Below the pieces are notes generated by a model, which worked only from the letters and a program-made list of their open reading frames with translations, searched no databases and had not been told where the DNA came from. Source: Trypanosoma brucei gambiense DAL972 (Eukaryota > Euglenozoa > Kinetoplastea > Trypanosomatida > Trypanosomatidae). Taken from it: a stretch of 64,000 nucleotides of DNA. Numbering within the stretch: position 1 is the stretch's first letter; the number at the start of each line of letters is the position of its first letter. The translations under genes were made by a program, and so were the position numbers. The DNA is taken from assembly GCF_000210295.1 (NCBI RefSeq), contig NC_026740.1:937691-1001690 (forward strand), read 5' to 3'. This document shows, one piece after another, positions 9,367 to 20,840 of the stretch.

Positions 9367-10149
9367 TCAAGTAGCGAACTGTTTAAGTAAGCGCAGCCAG
9401 TTAAGATATTCTTCCTGCTCCAGAAAGTGCGCCTGAGCCATCATATACTCAGCAAAGCCGTTATTTACGCCACGTTCATCCAAATAATCTAGTATTTCAT
9501 CAGTTAAATCGTCATCAAGTTCATTAAGCATCGGTCCGCGGTAACGATAATCCCTGCAGCGTCTGCATTCGATATTCAGTTTCTGCCCGAAAGAAGTACC
9601 TACACTTGTTGTTTTACCTGGACCTAAAGCTCCGATAGAGTAGTCCATTTCCCTATCCGTGCTGTGAACCACAAGCGAATCCATCACCAATTCCATGTCA
9701 ATCGAAGTTAACCCAAACTCCACGCCCCCTGAGTGTTGATGTTTCTTTATAAAGAGGTTGAAAACTAGATATTCTTCACCGTTCCGTTCCCCATTGTCCA
9801 TCCGATATGTTTGTTCATATTTTTTTGGCTCCATCAAGGCAACGACGTGCAAATCTTCCCTTGCACTATCATCGGCACCCATTGTTTTGGTCAAATCAAA
9901 CCTGCAACTTCCAATTTTGTGCTCCATGCTCCATCCCGCCGGCACAGCGGGTTTGGGGGGCAAAAAATCGCGTATGGCCTCCTCATTCAATTCACGCGTT
10001 GTAAGATCATAAAGCTTCCGGTGGCGGTAAAACGGTACCCGCCTTATCTGTTGAGGAGTTGCCGCAGTGACTGGGTATCCCTGCGGGGAAACTTGGGAGT
10101 ACAGGCGGTACTCACAAATCGCTTTGCGTGAAGCAACTACACGCCGCAT
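9367..10149 (-). CDS. MAM33/p32 (p22) family mitochondrial protein
   Basis: Start at ATG 10149, giving 260 residues. The basic N-terminus (MRRVVASRKAICEYRLYSQ) looks like a mitochondrial presequence. The C-terminal end has the MAM33/p32 signature: LTDEILDYLDERGVNNGFAE followed by an aromatic-rich helix ending EYLNWLRLLKQF. Family members form doughnut-shaped acidic trimers in the matrix. In trypanosomes, p22 is tied to guide-RNA-dependent editing accessory functions; whether this paralogue shares that role cannot be told from sequence. A very clear spliced-leader acceptor lies 109 bases upstream. Confidence 0.85.
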   Translation of the reverse strand: MRRVVASRKAICEYRLYSQVSPQGYPVTAATPQQIRRVPFYRHRKLYDLTTRELNEEAIRDFLPPKPAVPAGWSMEHKIGSCRFDLTKTMGADDSAREDLHVVALMEPKKYEQTYRMDNGERNGEEYLVFNLFIKKHQHSGGVEFGLTSIDMELVMDSLVVHSTDREMDYSIGALGPGKTTSVGTSFGQKLNIECRRCRDYRYRGPMLNELDDDLTDEILDYLDERGVNNGFAEYMMAQAHFLEQEEYLNWLRLLKQFAT

Positions 10150-10257
10150 TTTGGGTGAGGACACCTTATACGTATTTTTTTCCGTTTATGTGAATACCGG
10201 TAACAACAAACGAAGCTTATAAGAACAAAAATTGTCACGGATGTTCCAATTCGAAAG

Positions 10258-10290
10258 CTGTAAAAAAAAAAAAAAAGACAGACAGACAAA
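10258..10290 (-). promoter_or_regulatory. Predicted spliced-leader acceptor for the MAM33-family gene
   Basis: On the minus strand, CTGTCTGTC and a T14 run are followed by ACAG, with the AG at 10259-10258. It is the first AG after the tract and would give a 5' UTR of about 108 bases. Confidence 0.7.
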
Positions 10291-10700
10291 CGTATTAGTC
10301 GTTCGAGAAGATCAAGGGATATACACGGAGCACGCCGACAAAATTCTGCAAAACGTGTCGGCTTGCAGTGAAATATCGCCAAAATGCAATGCCACTAGAG
10401 GTACTCATATCATTACAACGCGAAAAATAGAAATACTGTGGTTACGTATTACGAAGGCTGTCTGACTTCGAGAAGACACCGAGGAACGAATAATACGCAC
10501 AAGCGCCCCAATGTGGCGAAAAGCTACTTCAAGGGGTCTGGTGAAAAAGGTAAGATCTGCACCGATGAGGGAATTTAAAATTCCAAATTTAAGAAACAGA
10601 AATTGGGTAAAGGAAAATAAATGCATCAACGACCATCGTCACGTGAAGCAAAACTCGGTAACCCACGGTTCAGTCAACCGATCTGCATTTGGGTGTGTAT

Positions 10701-10716
10701 GGGGGGGGGGGGGGGG
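10701..10716. repeat. Poly-G tract (G16)
   Basis: Sixteen G on the plus strand, just after tgggtgtgtat. It is the second long G-run of the window and lies about 0.5 kb upstream of the MAM33-family gene. Confidence 0.95.
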
Positions 10717-12639
10717 TCGCAGCGGTGCCGTGCTGAATAAATGATAAAATCATGTACACCTAAATCAACGACTCCTTCCATCTGTATCGGCTCCCACAGA
10801 TCATATGCCATAAGATTCAATTATGGAAGTGAAAGTCGGTACATGTACTTTCACACAAAATTCAGATACTGTGAACATTAGCACATGGTTTATGGCATAG
10901 TTCAGCCAAGCGAAGGGTATCCCGGGGGGTCGAAGTTGCACACTGGACTTCTTTTCTTTTTCCAAAGCAACAAATTCTCCTAAATGTAACTGCGGATACA
11001 ATGTCCACAGGCTTGAAATTCCAAACACTGAGTGGGAAATGGCAGTAAACCGTTTCAACGACAACTAAGACCGAACCCCCAGAAAACTTTGGCAGAAAAC
11101 ACAACCACTCGTGAAACAAAGAAAACTTGCAAACACAACGGTAAGCTCCGAAAGTCACCGCAATGTTTATTCATGTTTTCCTGTGAGTTTGAAAACCTTT
11201 AAAATAGTGCTGTTGAGGACCTTGTGGAGCCCAAACTCCTGAGAGCGAGTCAGTAGTTAAAAAGGGGCGGAAGTGCAATACTTACACAGACGTCCAACGA
11301 ATTTTCCATCCCGAAAGCACTAGCAACTGAAGTACAGTGTTATGTGAACGGCGAAAAGGGGGGCGGGAACATGGCTTCCCACCTCTTCGCATCCGAAAAT
11401 CTCTTGCCACACTCCATCAAGTGGGTTAATTTACGTTTTCAGGTGTAACGACACCCTCGCTGCACCCTTGTACGCTCCAGCGATCACCACATCCGACACA
11501 ATCTCCTTAATTTAGCATTAGCACTACCAAGCGATCCCAAAAGTTAGCCACCAGGATTAACATTTCCTCGTTGTTTCTTTGAGCCCATCTTTCCATAACC
11601 GTTTAACTCCAACGACTGGGTTCGTTGCTGCTTTGTGTGCTGCGACGAATGTATAATGAAACGTCGTAACATAGTCACAATGGTGGGAAATGGCTGGCAA
11701 CTCACCTGACTAAAAACAAGGGGGCGCCGACAAGTTAAATCGCCAACTGAAAAAACAACCGGTCCCTACGCCACATCGCAGATACACACACCGGTACTCT
11801 TGTTCAGTGCATTTGTATTTCAACAGTGCTAAGAAGCCGCTCGGCACGGTCCACACAAGGCACCTAAAGGGGGTTCAGATCCTCTTTTACTCACTTAAAT
11901 ATGTTAAATAAGGCCATCCCTAGCATAGATCCGCGACCACAGCACCATGCAATGGAAATAGCAACCCTATCCCCCATTCATCTTCAAGCATGTGCACCAG
12001 GTAAGCTCATTAAACTGCAAAGAACTTCACTGAAACGCGGAACGGTAACACCACAACCAGTTCTAATAAAAGAAATGTTCAGAGGCACTTCTCAATCCCC
12101 CACCTCACCCTCTCCAGAACCAACCCCTCATACCCACCGACTACGAAAGTGAAAAGTGGCGAAGCGCCCAAAACTGACACGAGGAGTGGGCAGCACGAAG
12201 CTACGGTGAGAAGGATCATAAAAGTCAGGCGGGCAACCACGCGTATCCGCTGGGTCAATATCTAAAAAAAAAAAGAAAAAGAGGTTGGCGGACCAACGGG
12301 CAGGACGCACCCTGTGCGACAAACAACCTGCAAAGATGGAAAAAAAAATGCGCCCCACTTCCGAGCGGCAAACCAACCCAAATTTCCGTACTCCAAATCG
12401 GTATACCCCTACCCTCTTCCGACCGACGGAAATGTTTTCCCGACGCCGTTAGCAGAAACACCGCGAGTCGAAGGACATGAGGGGGCGAACCGGACCGGAA
12501 CAGGCGCGGAGTCCCCTTCCTTTATAACGGCCGGGCTTTCCGGATCCAACTGGAGAACACCAGCTTACCAGCGAGGAAATCGCAGAAAAAAGGTGCCAGG
12601 ATTTTGGTGCTCGTCAGGGCAAGGGAGCTTCTCTCCAGT

Positions 12640-12745
12640 AGAGGTGCCCCGCTCGCTACGCCGGCCATCCGCTGGCCTTACTGACCCGAGTGGTTTCTAG
12701 TTGGAAGAGCGGGGCGACGCCACCACCTCTCTCGTGGAGGTGGGC
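12640..12745. other. Cluster of three perfect inverted repeats, possible structured RNA
   Basis: GCCCCGCTC (12646-12654) pairs with GAGCGGGGC (12707-12715). Inside it, GGCCA (12663-12667) pairs with TGGCC (12673-12677). Next to it, CCACCTC (12723-12729) pairs with GAGGTGG (12737-12743). Nothing here codes for a recognisable protein. It could be an RNA gene, a retroposon 5' element or a chance GC-rich cluster. Confidence 0.35.
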
Positions 12746-12855
12746 TCGCAGGGGGACGCCTTATAAAGCCGTGTGTTTCTGGTTGCTAACGGTTGCTTAC
12801 TCGGAATAACTGCAAAACCCCGCCATCTTCCGCTGACCGCAGCAGACTTCTACGA

Positions 12856-12985
<130 letters not shown>

Positions 12986-14114
12986 CGCCCTCATTACGGG
13001 TATTTTCCGAGGCCTCAGGCGCGGGTGGTGGCACGTGCTGGTGTTGTGGTGGACGGTGCCTCGTTTTCGGGGGAATTGAGCTGAGAGGACGGAGGATTCG
13101 CTGGTGCGCCGTGTGGAGGAGAAAGCTGGTGTTTCCGTTCTGTTTGGGGAAGGCCACTTCGTTACATTGTGGTGGGCTGCACTTCCTACATATTCCCTTG
13201 GATAGGGAAAGCTTCCAACGGTTGGAATTTGAGGACGGTGCCCGCTAATTAAGTTAGTCAATTTCGGATTGGCGAGAGATGGCCTGCAAGAGGCTCCTTC
13301 TCCTGGTGGTGCCTTAGTGCTAGATTCGCATAAGTGCTGGTGTTGAGTTGAAAAGTGGATTCTTCCGCTCCCTCCACACCAGGAAGTGATTGGCATTTGG
13401 AGCCTGGAAACCCAACCAACGCCGGTGAACTGTAAAAAATATCGGACTCAGAGCCAAAAAACGTCTCTGTTAGAGCTGCCACCGATATGCAGAGGAAGTG
13501 GAATATACCAGCGAAGTGCCTTAACCAAATGATGGCTTCAAATCGACGTGTGCGGAAACCCGGCTCGAGCACGCATCTACAGTGAGTTTGCGGTCGAGAA
13601 AGGAATAGGTCCCGGAGGCCTCTGGGTCTGGAACTCGGGGGTTCTCCACACATTCAGTCGTTGGCCCCGCACTGCGGGAGCTAATAAAGGAATTAGACCT
13701 TATGAGAACGGCGGAGCGGGAAGCCGCACTGGGAAACGGGGTTGGAATGGTTTCTTCCAAAGTTCTGAGAGCCGACAGAAAAAAGACACCATCGTTGAGG
13801 GCGGTTGACCCAACACCGAGAGGCAAAAGACAGAACAACGCACCCCACTTCTTTCGCAAACGTTCCCATCTTCGTGCTACTGATTCGATTCGAGTGGTTT
13901 GGGACGTCGTTGAGGGCAAGAGCCCATCGCCTTATCAAGCGTTTTCACCGTAATGGGGTCCAGCGGTCATTGCCCAACGTGAGAGAAGACAGGGGCCTTG
14001 TGCTTCACCAGGGCCACTTATAAACAAGTGTATTAGACCGCGGCAACACGGAACCAGGCACGGCGTCTAAATGCACCTGAAAAAAAAAAGCGAAATTTAC
14101 ACAGTTTTTTTTTT

Positions 14115-14783
14115 CTACCCACCACCACCTTGATGCTTTAAGACTTCCGGTGGTTTAACCCTCTTCCGGGGCTTCAGTTTGTCAAACAGTAGGAAAAGGT
14201 CGGAAGGAAAGGTGTATTCCACCATTCGCGTGAGGTTGCCCGGTGCGGGACGTGTGGCTTTGTACTTATCGACGTGGCGCGTCGGGATATGGGGGGCTTT
14301 AAAAAATAAAATAAAATATATATATATCAAGAGTTGCCCCCCAAACTTTCGGTAACAGAGGCGTATGAGAGAAGAAAACGTCAGCGCGTAGGATAAAGGA
14401 GGGGAAAATATGACAGCAAAAAATATGGAGGGAGGCCACTGCAGCGACAGGCATCTTCGTGCGAAGTCCGGAACCTCAACCTCGAATTGCAGAAACAGGA
14501 TGTCAAAATGTGCCCCAACCCGCGCTCTTTTGCACCGAAGTCGTTTGGATGACGGATATCGACTCATTGTGGGAATGCCGGCAAAAAAAGGGGGCAAAAG
14601 GAAATGAAGATAAATTTGAATACTACGATAGTGTCCCGGAAAAGCTATCATAGCACTCTCAGCTCCGACACGGCCGTGCAAACATTCATGAACATAAGTC
14701 CTCGTGCAACGGAATAGGGTGTGCCGCCCAGTAACTGACTGCGTTGCATGGTAGCGTACGTGTCGCGCGTGGCCCGCTATCAT
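14115..14783 (-). CDS. Longest ORF of the gene-poor block, doubtful
   Basis: An ATG at 14783 opens 222 codons. The product is rich in Phe, Arg and Leu, with one hydrophobic stretch (LLIYIYFILFF) encoded by an AT repeat, and ends VKPPEVLKHQGGGG. No family, signal or repeat is seen. The AT-repeat-encoded segment speaks against a real protein. Kept because it is the longest ATG-initiated frame in 7.5 kb. Confidence 0.15.
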   Translation of the reverse strand: MIAGHARHVRYHATQSVTGRHTLFRCTRTYVHECLHGRVGAESAMIAFPGHYRSIQIYLHFLLPPFFAGIPTMSRYPSSKRLRCKRARVGAHFDILFLQFEVEVPDFARRCLSLQWPPSIFFAVIFSPPLSYALTFSSLIRLCYRKFGGQLLIYIYFILFFKAPHIPTRHVDKYKATRPAPGNLTRMVEYTFPSDLFLLFDKLKPRKRVKPPEVLKHQGGGG

Positions 14784-17720
14784 GCCCGTAAATTTACATC
14801 TTCGCGATTTCAAAAAAAAAAAAAACGGTCATCAGTACCATTACGAAGAATAAGTCCGGCTAAACTGAAGAAGATTTCGAAGATTGGGGCAACGAGCCCA
14901 GGAGGTTTTACTAGAAGGGTACTGGGAGGTATTGTGAGGGTGTCGGTTAGCATCGGCGGCCGCTGCTCGTGAATAAAATCCTATGCCCAATTCGGCGGAA
15001 AAGCAATAACGTGGCGTCGGGTCCTGTCGCATTGTACATTCATGGGCAGCGGAGAGTTGACAGAAATTTACATCTGCGGAACGCCACTTCCGTGCCTCCG
15101 CCCAGGAAATCGATGCATTGCACAGTGTGGGGATCAGCCGTGTCGTGTTGGAACAGCATTTTCTCTCCCCGTTGGTCGCTGGGCGCACTCTCGTACACTG
15201 CCCGCAGCACTACCCGCGCCAAGGAGCTTTTGGAACCGCAAGGCGCAGGCGTGGGGGGGGGGCGCACGCCTTTGACGAAAGTGCAAGGACAAGTCAACGC
15301 AAAAAAAGAAAAATAAAACGAACGCAAAGGCATTTCTTTGCAAATGGACAATCAGGGGTGAGTAGGGGGCGAAGCTGTTACGCTCACATGGGAGGGGCTG
15401 CGGCCGCACCGGGGAATGGGGCCCAGGCACAGGCTCCAGTTGAAATTCTTCGCCGAAGCGTCGCGACAGCGGATCCACAAGTTTGGGGGGCACTGGTGCC
15501 TCGACAGGTCTAAACATTTTCCACAATAGGGGAAGAGGACGTGCCAGTTTGGGCTCAATGGAAGGGGGAAGAAGGGGCCCCTCTGGCGAAGTGACTTCGG
15601 GGCCGAGATAGCAACCAGAAACCGGGATTTCAACGCGAATGAAGGAGCGTTGCGGGTCAGATAGCGCTGTGTTGCTAGGGGATGCGGTATTGGGTGGTCA
15701 GTGCGATGAAACCTTCAGCATCAGCAGGCAAAGCTGGAGATCCCCCTCAGCAATTTGTGAGCCACGCGCAGTTTGGGTGAAAACAGGAAAGGGCGGACCC
15801 CAAAGACGGGCGACCAAGGAGAGCACCAAACAGATGATTTTGGAGTGCAAAAACGGGAGAATAGTTTAGCCTCACAGCTAACTAGGCGTTTTTCAGAAGT
15901 TGGAAGTAGTGGGCGAGTATGCTAAGGAAAGCGGTCATTACTTTCAACACCCCATCCCTCGCTTACCTTCGAAGCTCGTGTGGTCGAAAGTCGATGACTC
16001 GCCCGCTGCCACGCGTTCCAGAGCGTTTGAAGAGTTGGCAGCTTTGATTTCCATTGGAATGGGGAACTGAAAGGTATCACATCACTTGGCTCAGTGTTAA
16101 TACCTGGCGGTATTACACCCGGTGTGTGTGTGCGTGGATGTGAATGTGAAGGGGGGGGGGGACCGTCAGGGGAAGAAGTTGCTTTCTTAGCCACGTAAGG
16201 GGATCTTAGTACCCCTCCCCGAAGACAAGAAGTTTGTACGGGCATGAAGGGTTCTCTCACATGCAACGAGTACTAAGGAGGAAGTTAATTGCGGGGCTTG
16301 GAACTGCCTTCGCAATATCTCGAAAAAGTAATGCTGCACCCAGTTTAGGGACTCCAGGGACCCAACACCTCATGCAAGTACATGCGTCTCTGTAGTCTGC
16401 CTCCTCCCTCGAGCTTTTCTTAGCTGCACCACTCCCTTTTTTTAAAAAATCCCGAAACAAAAAAAGTAAAGGGATTAAATGTGATTAGCAAGGAAAATAA
16501 ATGAATGCTTGTTCGGTCGTATTCAATTGAGCTCCACAGCAGAAATCACATTGGGACGGCAACAGCGACACCGACCAGCAAGAACGACAACCAAATCCTA
16601 CCACCTTCGGTCGAGGTATCGGCAGGTTGGATGAAATAAACATCTCGAGCAAACGCATTGCTGAACCCCCTTCTGTTAATGGTCATCCACGCAAAAGGAG
16701 AGCAGGAGGAAGGACAAACAAATGCGTCTGGAGGGAACACACTAATGATACGAACCAATGTTCCAAGCGACTAACATCAGCGCTGTTTCCACTCCCTCCT
16801 CCTTCCTTCAGCCAAATGTACATGAAACGTAAGCAAAGTTGCCAGTTTAGGTGGAATTTATAATTAAACCACCTTGGCATCATGGGCTACCAAACTGTGC
16901 GGGTTGAAAAGGAATTGTCTTCAAGGTTAAAAAAAAAAAAAGATATTGGCATTAGCGGGGGAGCCGATGCGCCACGTCTGCTCTGCGGGCGCCTCCTGCC
17001 ATGAAACCCCGTTCGGACCCAACACGATGCATCGCTACCGCAAGAGCGGAACTGATCCCATCTCCTCCCACGGCAACCGGTGCAATTCCCGCTTAATTCG
17101 CCTCCCTGTGCCGTGCCCTACGGTTCGTACAATCCAGCTGTTCTACGCGGGGAAATAAGTATTCAGACCCGCAGCTCCTTACCCAAACAAAACAGAGAAA
17201 TGAGAGAGGCGTGACGCGCGATACGCAAAAAAAAAAAAAAGAGCTGCAATAATGAGGCAGATAGAAGTTTACAGCCCCACGATGATGTGCAAAAAGAAAT
17301 GCGAAAGGTAATTGAACTCCATCGCTGTTGCACGCGGGCGTGCATGTGAATCAAAGTGACATGATCTGGTCAAATTGCCATGACATGCGGGAAAAGCAAA
17401 CACCGGACGGGTTAATAGGAACACGTAGAACAAATTAACAGAACAAAAGAGAGCACCGCGACAAAAAACGAGATGATCACATATTTAGTCGACAGGAGTA
17501 CGGAGCACCAAAAATCACCGCCTCCAATGCGAGGGTGCACATGAGTAAATTAAAACACAATACCGGCCGTTCACTTCCATGAACAAAAGCAAAATGAAAA
17601 GAAAAAAAGGCAACATTAGGAGTGTCGCCCCCTTGTCCGTAATCCGGTGAGAGCGAACTTGGCCCTGGTTTGTGAAACGCAGGCATCGGCAACGGCTGCC
17701 CAGTTCATTTCGAGCAACAT

Positions 17721-20183
17721 TTACTTGTATAATCCCCGCACGAAATTTTTAACCCCACTCCGAAGTGATTTGGCCGCCTTCCGAACGATTCCTCGTGAAT
17801 TTCCATTTTCCGACAGCACTGGGTACGTGTAGGGTTCTAAAGCAACACCGGTCGTTTGAAACTTGAGTATGGCATTCTCTTGTAAAAGGAACGGGGCATC
17901 GAGTGCGCGGCAGAAGTCCTTGTCGAACTCGATCACCGCAAGATGTTCACTATTCTGTTCGGCATTTGTATCCTCCTCCCCGGACGTGTCCTGCTCAAAC
18001 GTGAGCTGTTTCACGGCACATATAAATTCATCGTGGTACTCGCCCTCATTGTCTTCGGCAGATATGATGAAAGTCAGCGCATCACTTGAGGTTACGGGAA
18101 TACCGTCCTCTCGCAATCGGGGTACGACCAAACTGTCCCATGCCTTACGCACAGCCTGCTCTATCTCAGAACACGGAACACCTACGGGAATGCCCTTTGC
18201 TATAAGGGCGCATCCCCAGTTCTCCACCGGCACAGGGCGTTTGAGAAAGGCTTGGCTCATGGATGGAAAGTGTATGTCGATGTTGCGCCCGAGCAACAGT
18301 TCAATATTCCGAAACTTGCTCTTGTCTTCGAACGCGTTTTCATAACGGCGCTGAGTTGCAATCACCATATTGGATGCAGCCGCCTTTAGGCCGCAAATAC
18401 CCCGCAAAATGTTACTGTGCATGGCGGCCGAGTTGGTGTAAAGACGCGCAATGGTGTCGCCGTTGTAAACATACAGTTCCGAGAGGGCCCGACCTATGGC
18501 GGCGGGGTACAGTGACGGGTTGCACGCCTCCTGCCACGTGGCCACGGAGTCCCTTCGAGGGGAACCGCTTAACTGCAACATTGCTAAGGTGGTTTCCAGA
18601 GGTCTCTCGCCTTCCTGCTCTTCTAGCGGGGGTAGTCGGTTCTGATCGACGAAGCTGTCGGGCTCCAACCTGAGATAGGCTAACATATTTAATGTTGATT
18701 GGAAACAGGTGTAAAAACACCCAATGTTTGTTCGATCCAATGAGTCGGCGCAGTTCACTCGCACAAAGCTGGTTTGGCAGGAGTTCAGCGTAACGCCTCC
18801 ATCAACGCCTATGGTTCCAGCGGTAACCAGTTCGTCTGTAGAAAATGTGGCGAGCAGGGTTGTCCAAAAGGTTGTAGTGGTGCGGTCAATACCCTGTTCC
18901 TTTAGCATGTTGAGCCAGTCGACGTGCACGAGATCAAGTTGAGACCCCGGAAACGCCTGCTGCAGCGCCGCTTGTGATTTCGTGACGGCTTCTGTAAAGT
19001 GTTTTGTCAGAGCTTCCTCACTGCTATGATGACTTTGACGAAGCATATTGACGCAGCGCAACCTGGGGCCCCTGCCGGTGAGCTGTTCTCCCGAGTCGTA
19101 CCTCATGATGGCAACCAGTTGAGTGAAGACGAAACTGAAGTACGAATCGCACCCTCGGAGAACTTCTTCCTTATTTTGACTGAACATCATTGCTGGCTCC
19201 GAGATAGTCTTGCTGATTCGTGTTGACCAATGTACGGGAACCGTGCCCCTAAGTATTGTGTGTTTGGCAAACTGAATAGGGCCATTGCCACCGCCCTGTC
19301 TCCACATCACATACTCGTACACGTGGTCGTTTCCCACCGCATTGACTGCGTTCAATCCTCTACCGAAGTACCGGGGGCCTGGATTGAGGTTATTTTGTCT
19401 CCCGCACAGCAACACATGAAGGATTGAGCCGTCTTTAAGCAAAACCTCCTTCTCCGCAGCGAACCCGCGGAGCAACACCGAGCAACAACTTTCAACGCCC
19501 GCTGTTACAAACGGTTTTCGCAGTTGCCTTGACCAGTCACTGTGAAACTGTGGGCCGTTACCGTCTTTTGATGAAACGAACGGAAACGGCCGCCGTAAGT
19601 CGCAGTCATCCGAATAGTAATAACCCCCTTCATGGCTATAGGTCTCAAACTCCTTCAACCTATTTCTATCCCCCGACGTCAGGTACAGGGGTTCCGAACC
19701 GGGAATTCCAAACGAAATCCACTCCGTGCCACCAACCCGGAGGATTGCGCCACCAAATGGCAGCACCGCAGCCTCCTCAACTTTTGTAGCAACAAGGAAA
19801 TACATCCTGTCGAGACGTAGGCATCCGAACAACGCCGCAAACTCCACAAAGGACTCGAATGGACCACACTGTCTGTATGCGTCTCTCAAATTTGGAAACT
19901 CTCTATGGCAAAGCTTGTCGTAGCGCTGAATTTCTCCCCTTTCATCGACCACCAGCGGCACGCAATATGAACCGGCAGACCACTTTTGCCACTCCACCTC
20001 GTTTCCCGTTGCGGGTTCAGGTTGTTTGGCCACTGGTGACGAGGGCTTTTCAAAAAACATTAGCAGTTCCGGCTCTTTGGGAGGAGGCGGTGGCAACGGG
20101 CGAGCAAGAACTACAAAAAGTATACTTGTTCCGTCCTTTACAGCCACGGCACACCGCTTGCGCGGGCTCTTCTCCACGTACAT
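17721..20183 (-). CDS. SAC-domain phosphoinositide phosphatase (synaptojanin N-domain / SAC9-like)
   Basis: Start at ATG 20183, giving 820 residues, with an excellent splice acceptor 11 bases upstream. The catalytic CX5R(T/S) motif of SAC phosphatases is present at about residue 475 as RVNCADSLDRTN. The second Cys of the usual CxDCLDRT is Ser, but the nucleophile Cys and the Arg are intact. A downstream GDTIARLYTNSAAMHSNIL segment is the SAC-type continuation and recalls plant SAC9-like proteins. No 5-phosphatase domain follows; the last 250 residues are unassigned. The enzyme should remove phosphates from phosphoinositides on membranes. Length and a basic C-terminus (RKAAKSLRSGVKNFVRGLYK) suggest peripheral membrane binding. 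Confidence 0.88.
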   Translation of the reverse strand: MYVEKSPRKRCAVAVKDGTSILFVVLARPLPPPPPKEPELLMFFEKPSSPVAKQPEPATGNEVEWQKWSAGSYCVPLVVDERGEIQRYDKLCHREFPNLRDAYRQCGPFESFVEFAALFGCLRLDRMYFLVATKVEEAAVLPFGGAILRVGGTEWISFGIPGSEPLYLTSGDRNRLKEFETYSHEGGYYYSDDCDLRRPFPFVSSKDGNGPQFHSDWSRQLRKPFVTAGVESCCSVLLRGFAAEKEVLLKDGSILHVLLCGRQNNLNPGPRYFGRGLNAVNAVGNDHVYEYVMWRQGGGNGPIQFAKHTILRGTVPVHWSTRISKTISEPAMMFSQNKEEVLRGCDSYFSFVFTQLVAIMRYDSGEQLTGRGPRLRCVNMLRQSHHSSEEALTKHFTEAVTKSQAALQQAFPGSQLDLVHVDWLNMLKEQGIDRTTTTFWTTLLATFSTDELVTAGTIGVDGGVTLNSCQTSFVRVNCADSLDRTNIGCFYTCFQSTLNMLAYLRLEPDSFVDQNRLPPLEEQEGERPLETTLAMLQLSGSPRRDSVATWQEACNPSLYPAAIGRALSELYVYNGDTIARLYTNSAAMHSNILRGICGLKAAASNMVIATQRRYENAFEDKSKFRNIELLLGRNIDIHFPSMSQAFLKRPVPVENWGCALIAKGIPVGVPCSEIEQAVRKAWDSLVVPRLREDGIPVTSSDALTFIISAEDNEGEYHDEFICAVKQLTFEQDTSGEEDTNAEQNSEHLAVIEFDKDFCRALDAPFLLQENAILKFQTTGVALEPYTYPVLSENGNSRGIVRKAAKSLRSGVKNFVRGLYK

Positions 20184-20216
20184 TTTTTCAGCCCTATTCA
20201 AAAACGAGAAAAAAAA
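20184..20216 (-). promoter_or_regulatory. Predicted spliced-leader acceptor for the SAC phosphatase gene
   Basis: Minus strand: a T-rich tract at 20197-20216, then GAATAG with the AG at 20195-20194, then GGCTGAAAA before the ATG. It would give an unusually short 5' UTR of about 10 bases and supports ATG 20183 rather than an upstream TTG. Confidence 0.6.
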
Positions 20217-20840
20217 TCAATAGATATACAAATATATATATAAATGTGTACGTCTGTGGGTACCAGGGTGGCCAATCAACGCGAGTCTTCTTCCTTGTGT
20301 GCAAAGGGCCTTATTTCCACAGTGGTCACCCGGCACCAACTTGGTCGCACTCCTTTCTTCCTTCCGCCTACTCCTCTTACTGAAAACGAAATAAAAATGT
20401 AAAAAGGGTAAGCCATACGAAAAATAAAGAACTATTATTGAGGGAGGGGGGGGGGTTGCGTCTGGCACAGCTGACTGACAGCACATACCCTCAATTCCTC
20501 CCCCATTTCCTTCTTCTTTCTCCGCTGGCAATTCCGAGAGTACCATCATTAGCCATATTTGTTTTCTTTATTTTCTTCTCGTTTTTGTTGCTATTTTGAG
20601 GACGTTGCGGAAAAATGAAGACCCTAACGGTTAAAAGGGAAGAAAAACGATACGATTAACATACACACTTGCACACATGTACATATGTACGCATTAAAAA
20701 AAAACTAAATGGCTAAATAAATTAAACAGTCTAAAAAAAAAAAAACACTGATGCAACAAGACGTTGCGGTGGTGCTTATGCACCGGAGAGAGAAGGATGG
20801 GGAAAAGAGAAGACACGGATCGTAGTTAAGGATCAATCTG
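20217..20840. other. Intergenic, SAC 5' / PTGES2-like 3' region
   Basis: No supported gene. It has short G-run, A-run and TA-rich tracts, probably 3' UTR of the PTGES2-like gene. Confidence 0.55.

Noticed and set aside
12655..12745. tRNA-like A-box (TAGTTGGAAGAGC) near the hairpin cluster
   Set aside because: No matching B-box (GGTTCGANNCC) downstream and the arms do not fold as a cloverleaf.
13258..13919. Two minus-strand ORFs of about 130 codons
   Set aside because: No family motif, poor starts and placed in the variable gene-poor block; a pseudogene cannot be excluded but is not supported.
15134..15526. Minus-strand ORF starting MWKMFRPVEAPVPPK
   Set aside because: Proline-rich opening looked coding, but it soon turns into low-complexity Phe runs from an A-rich stretch and shows no family.
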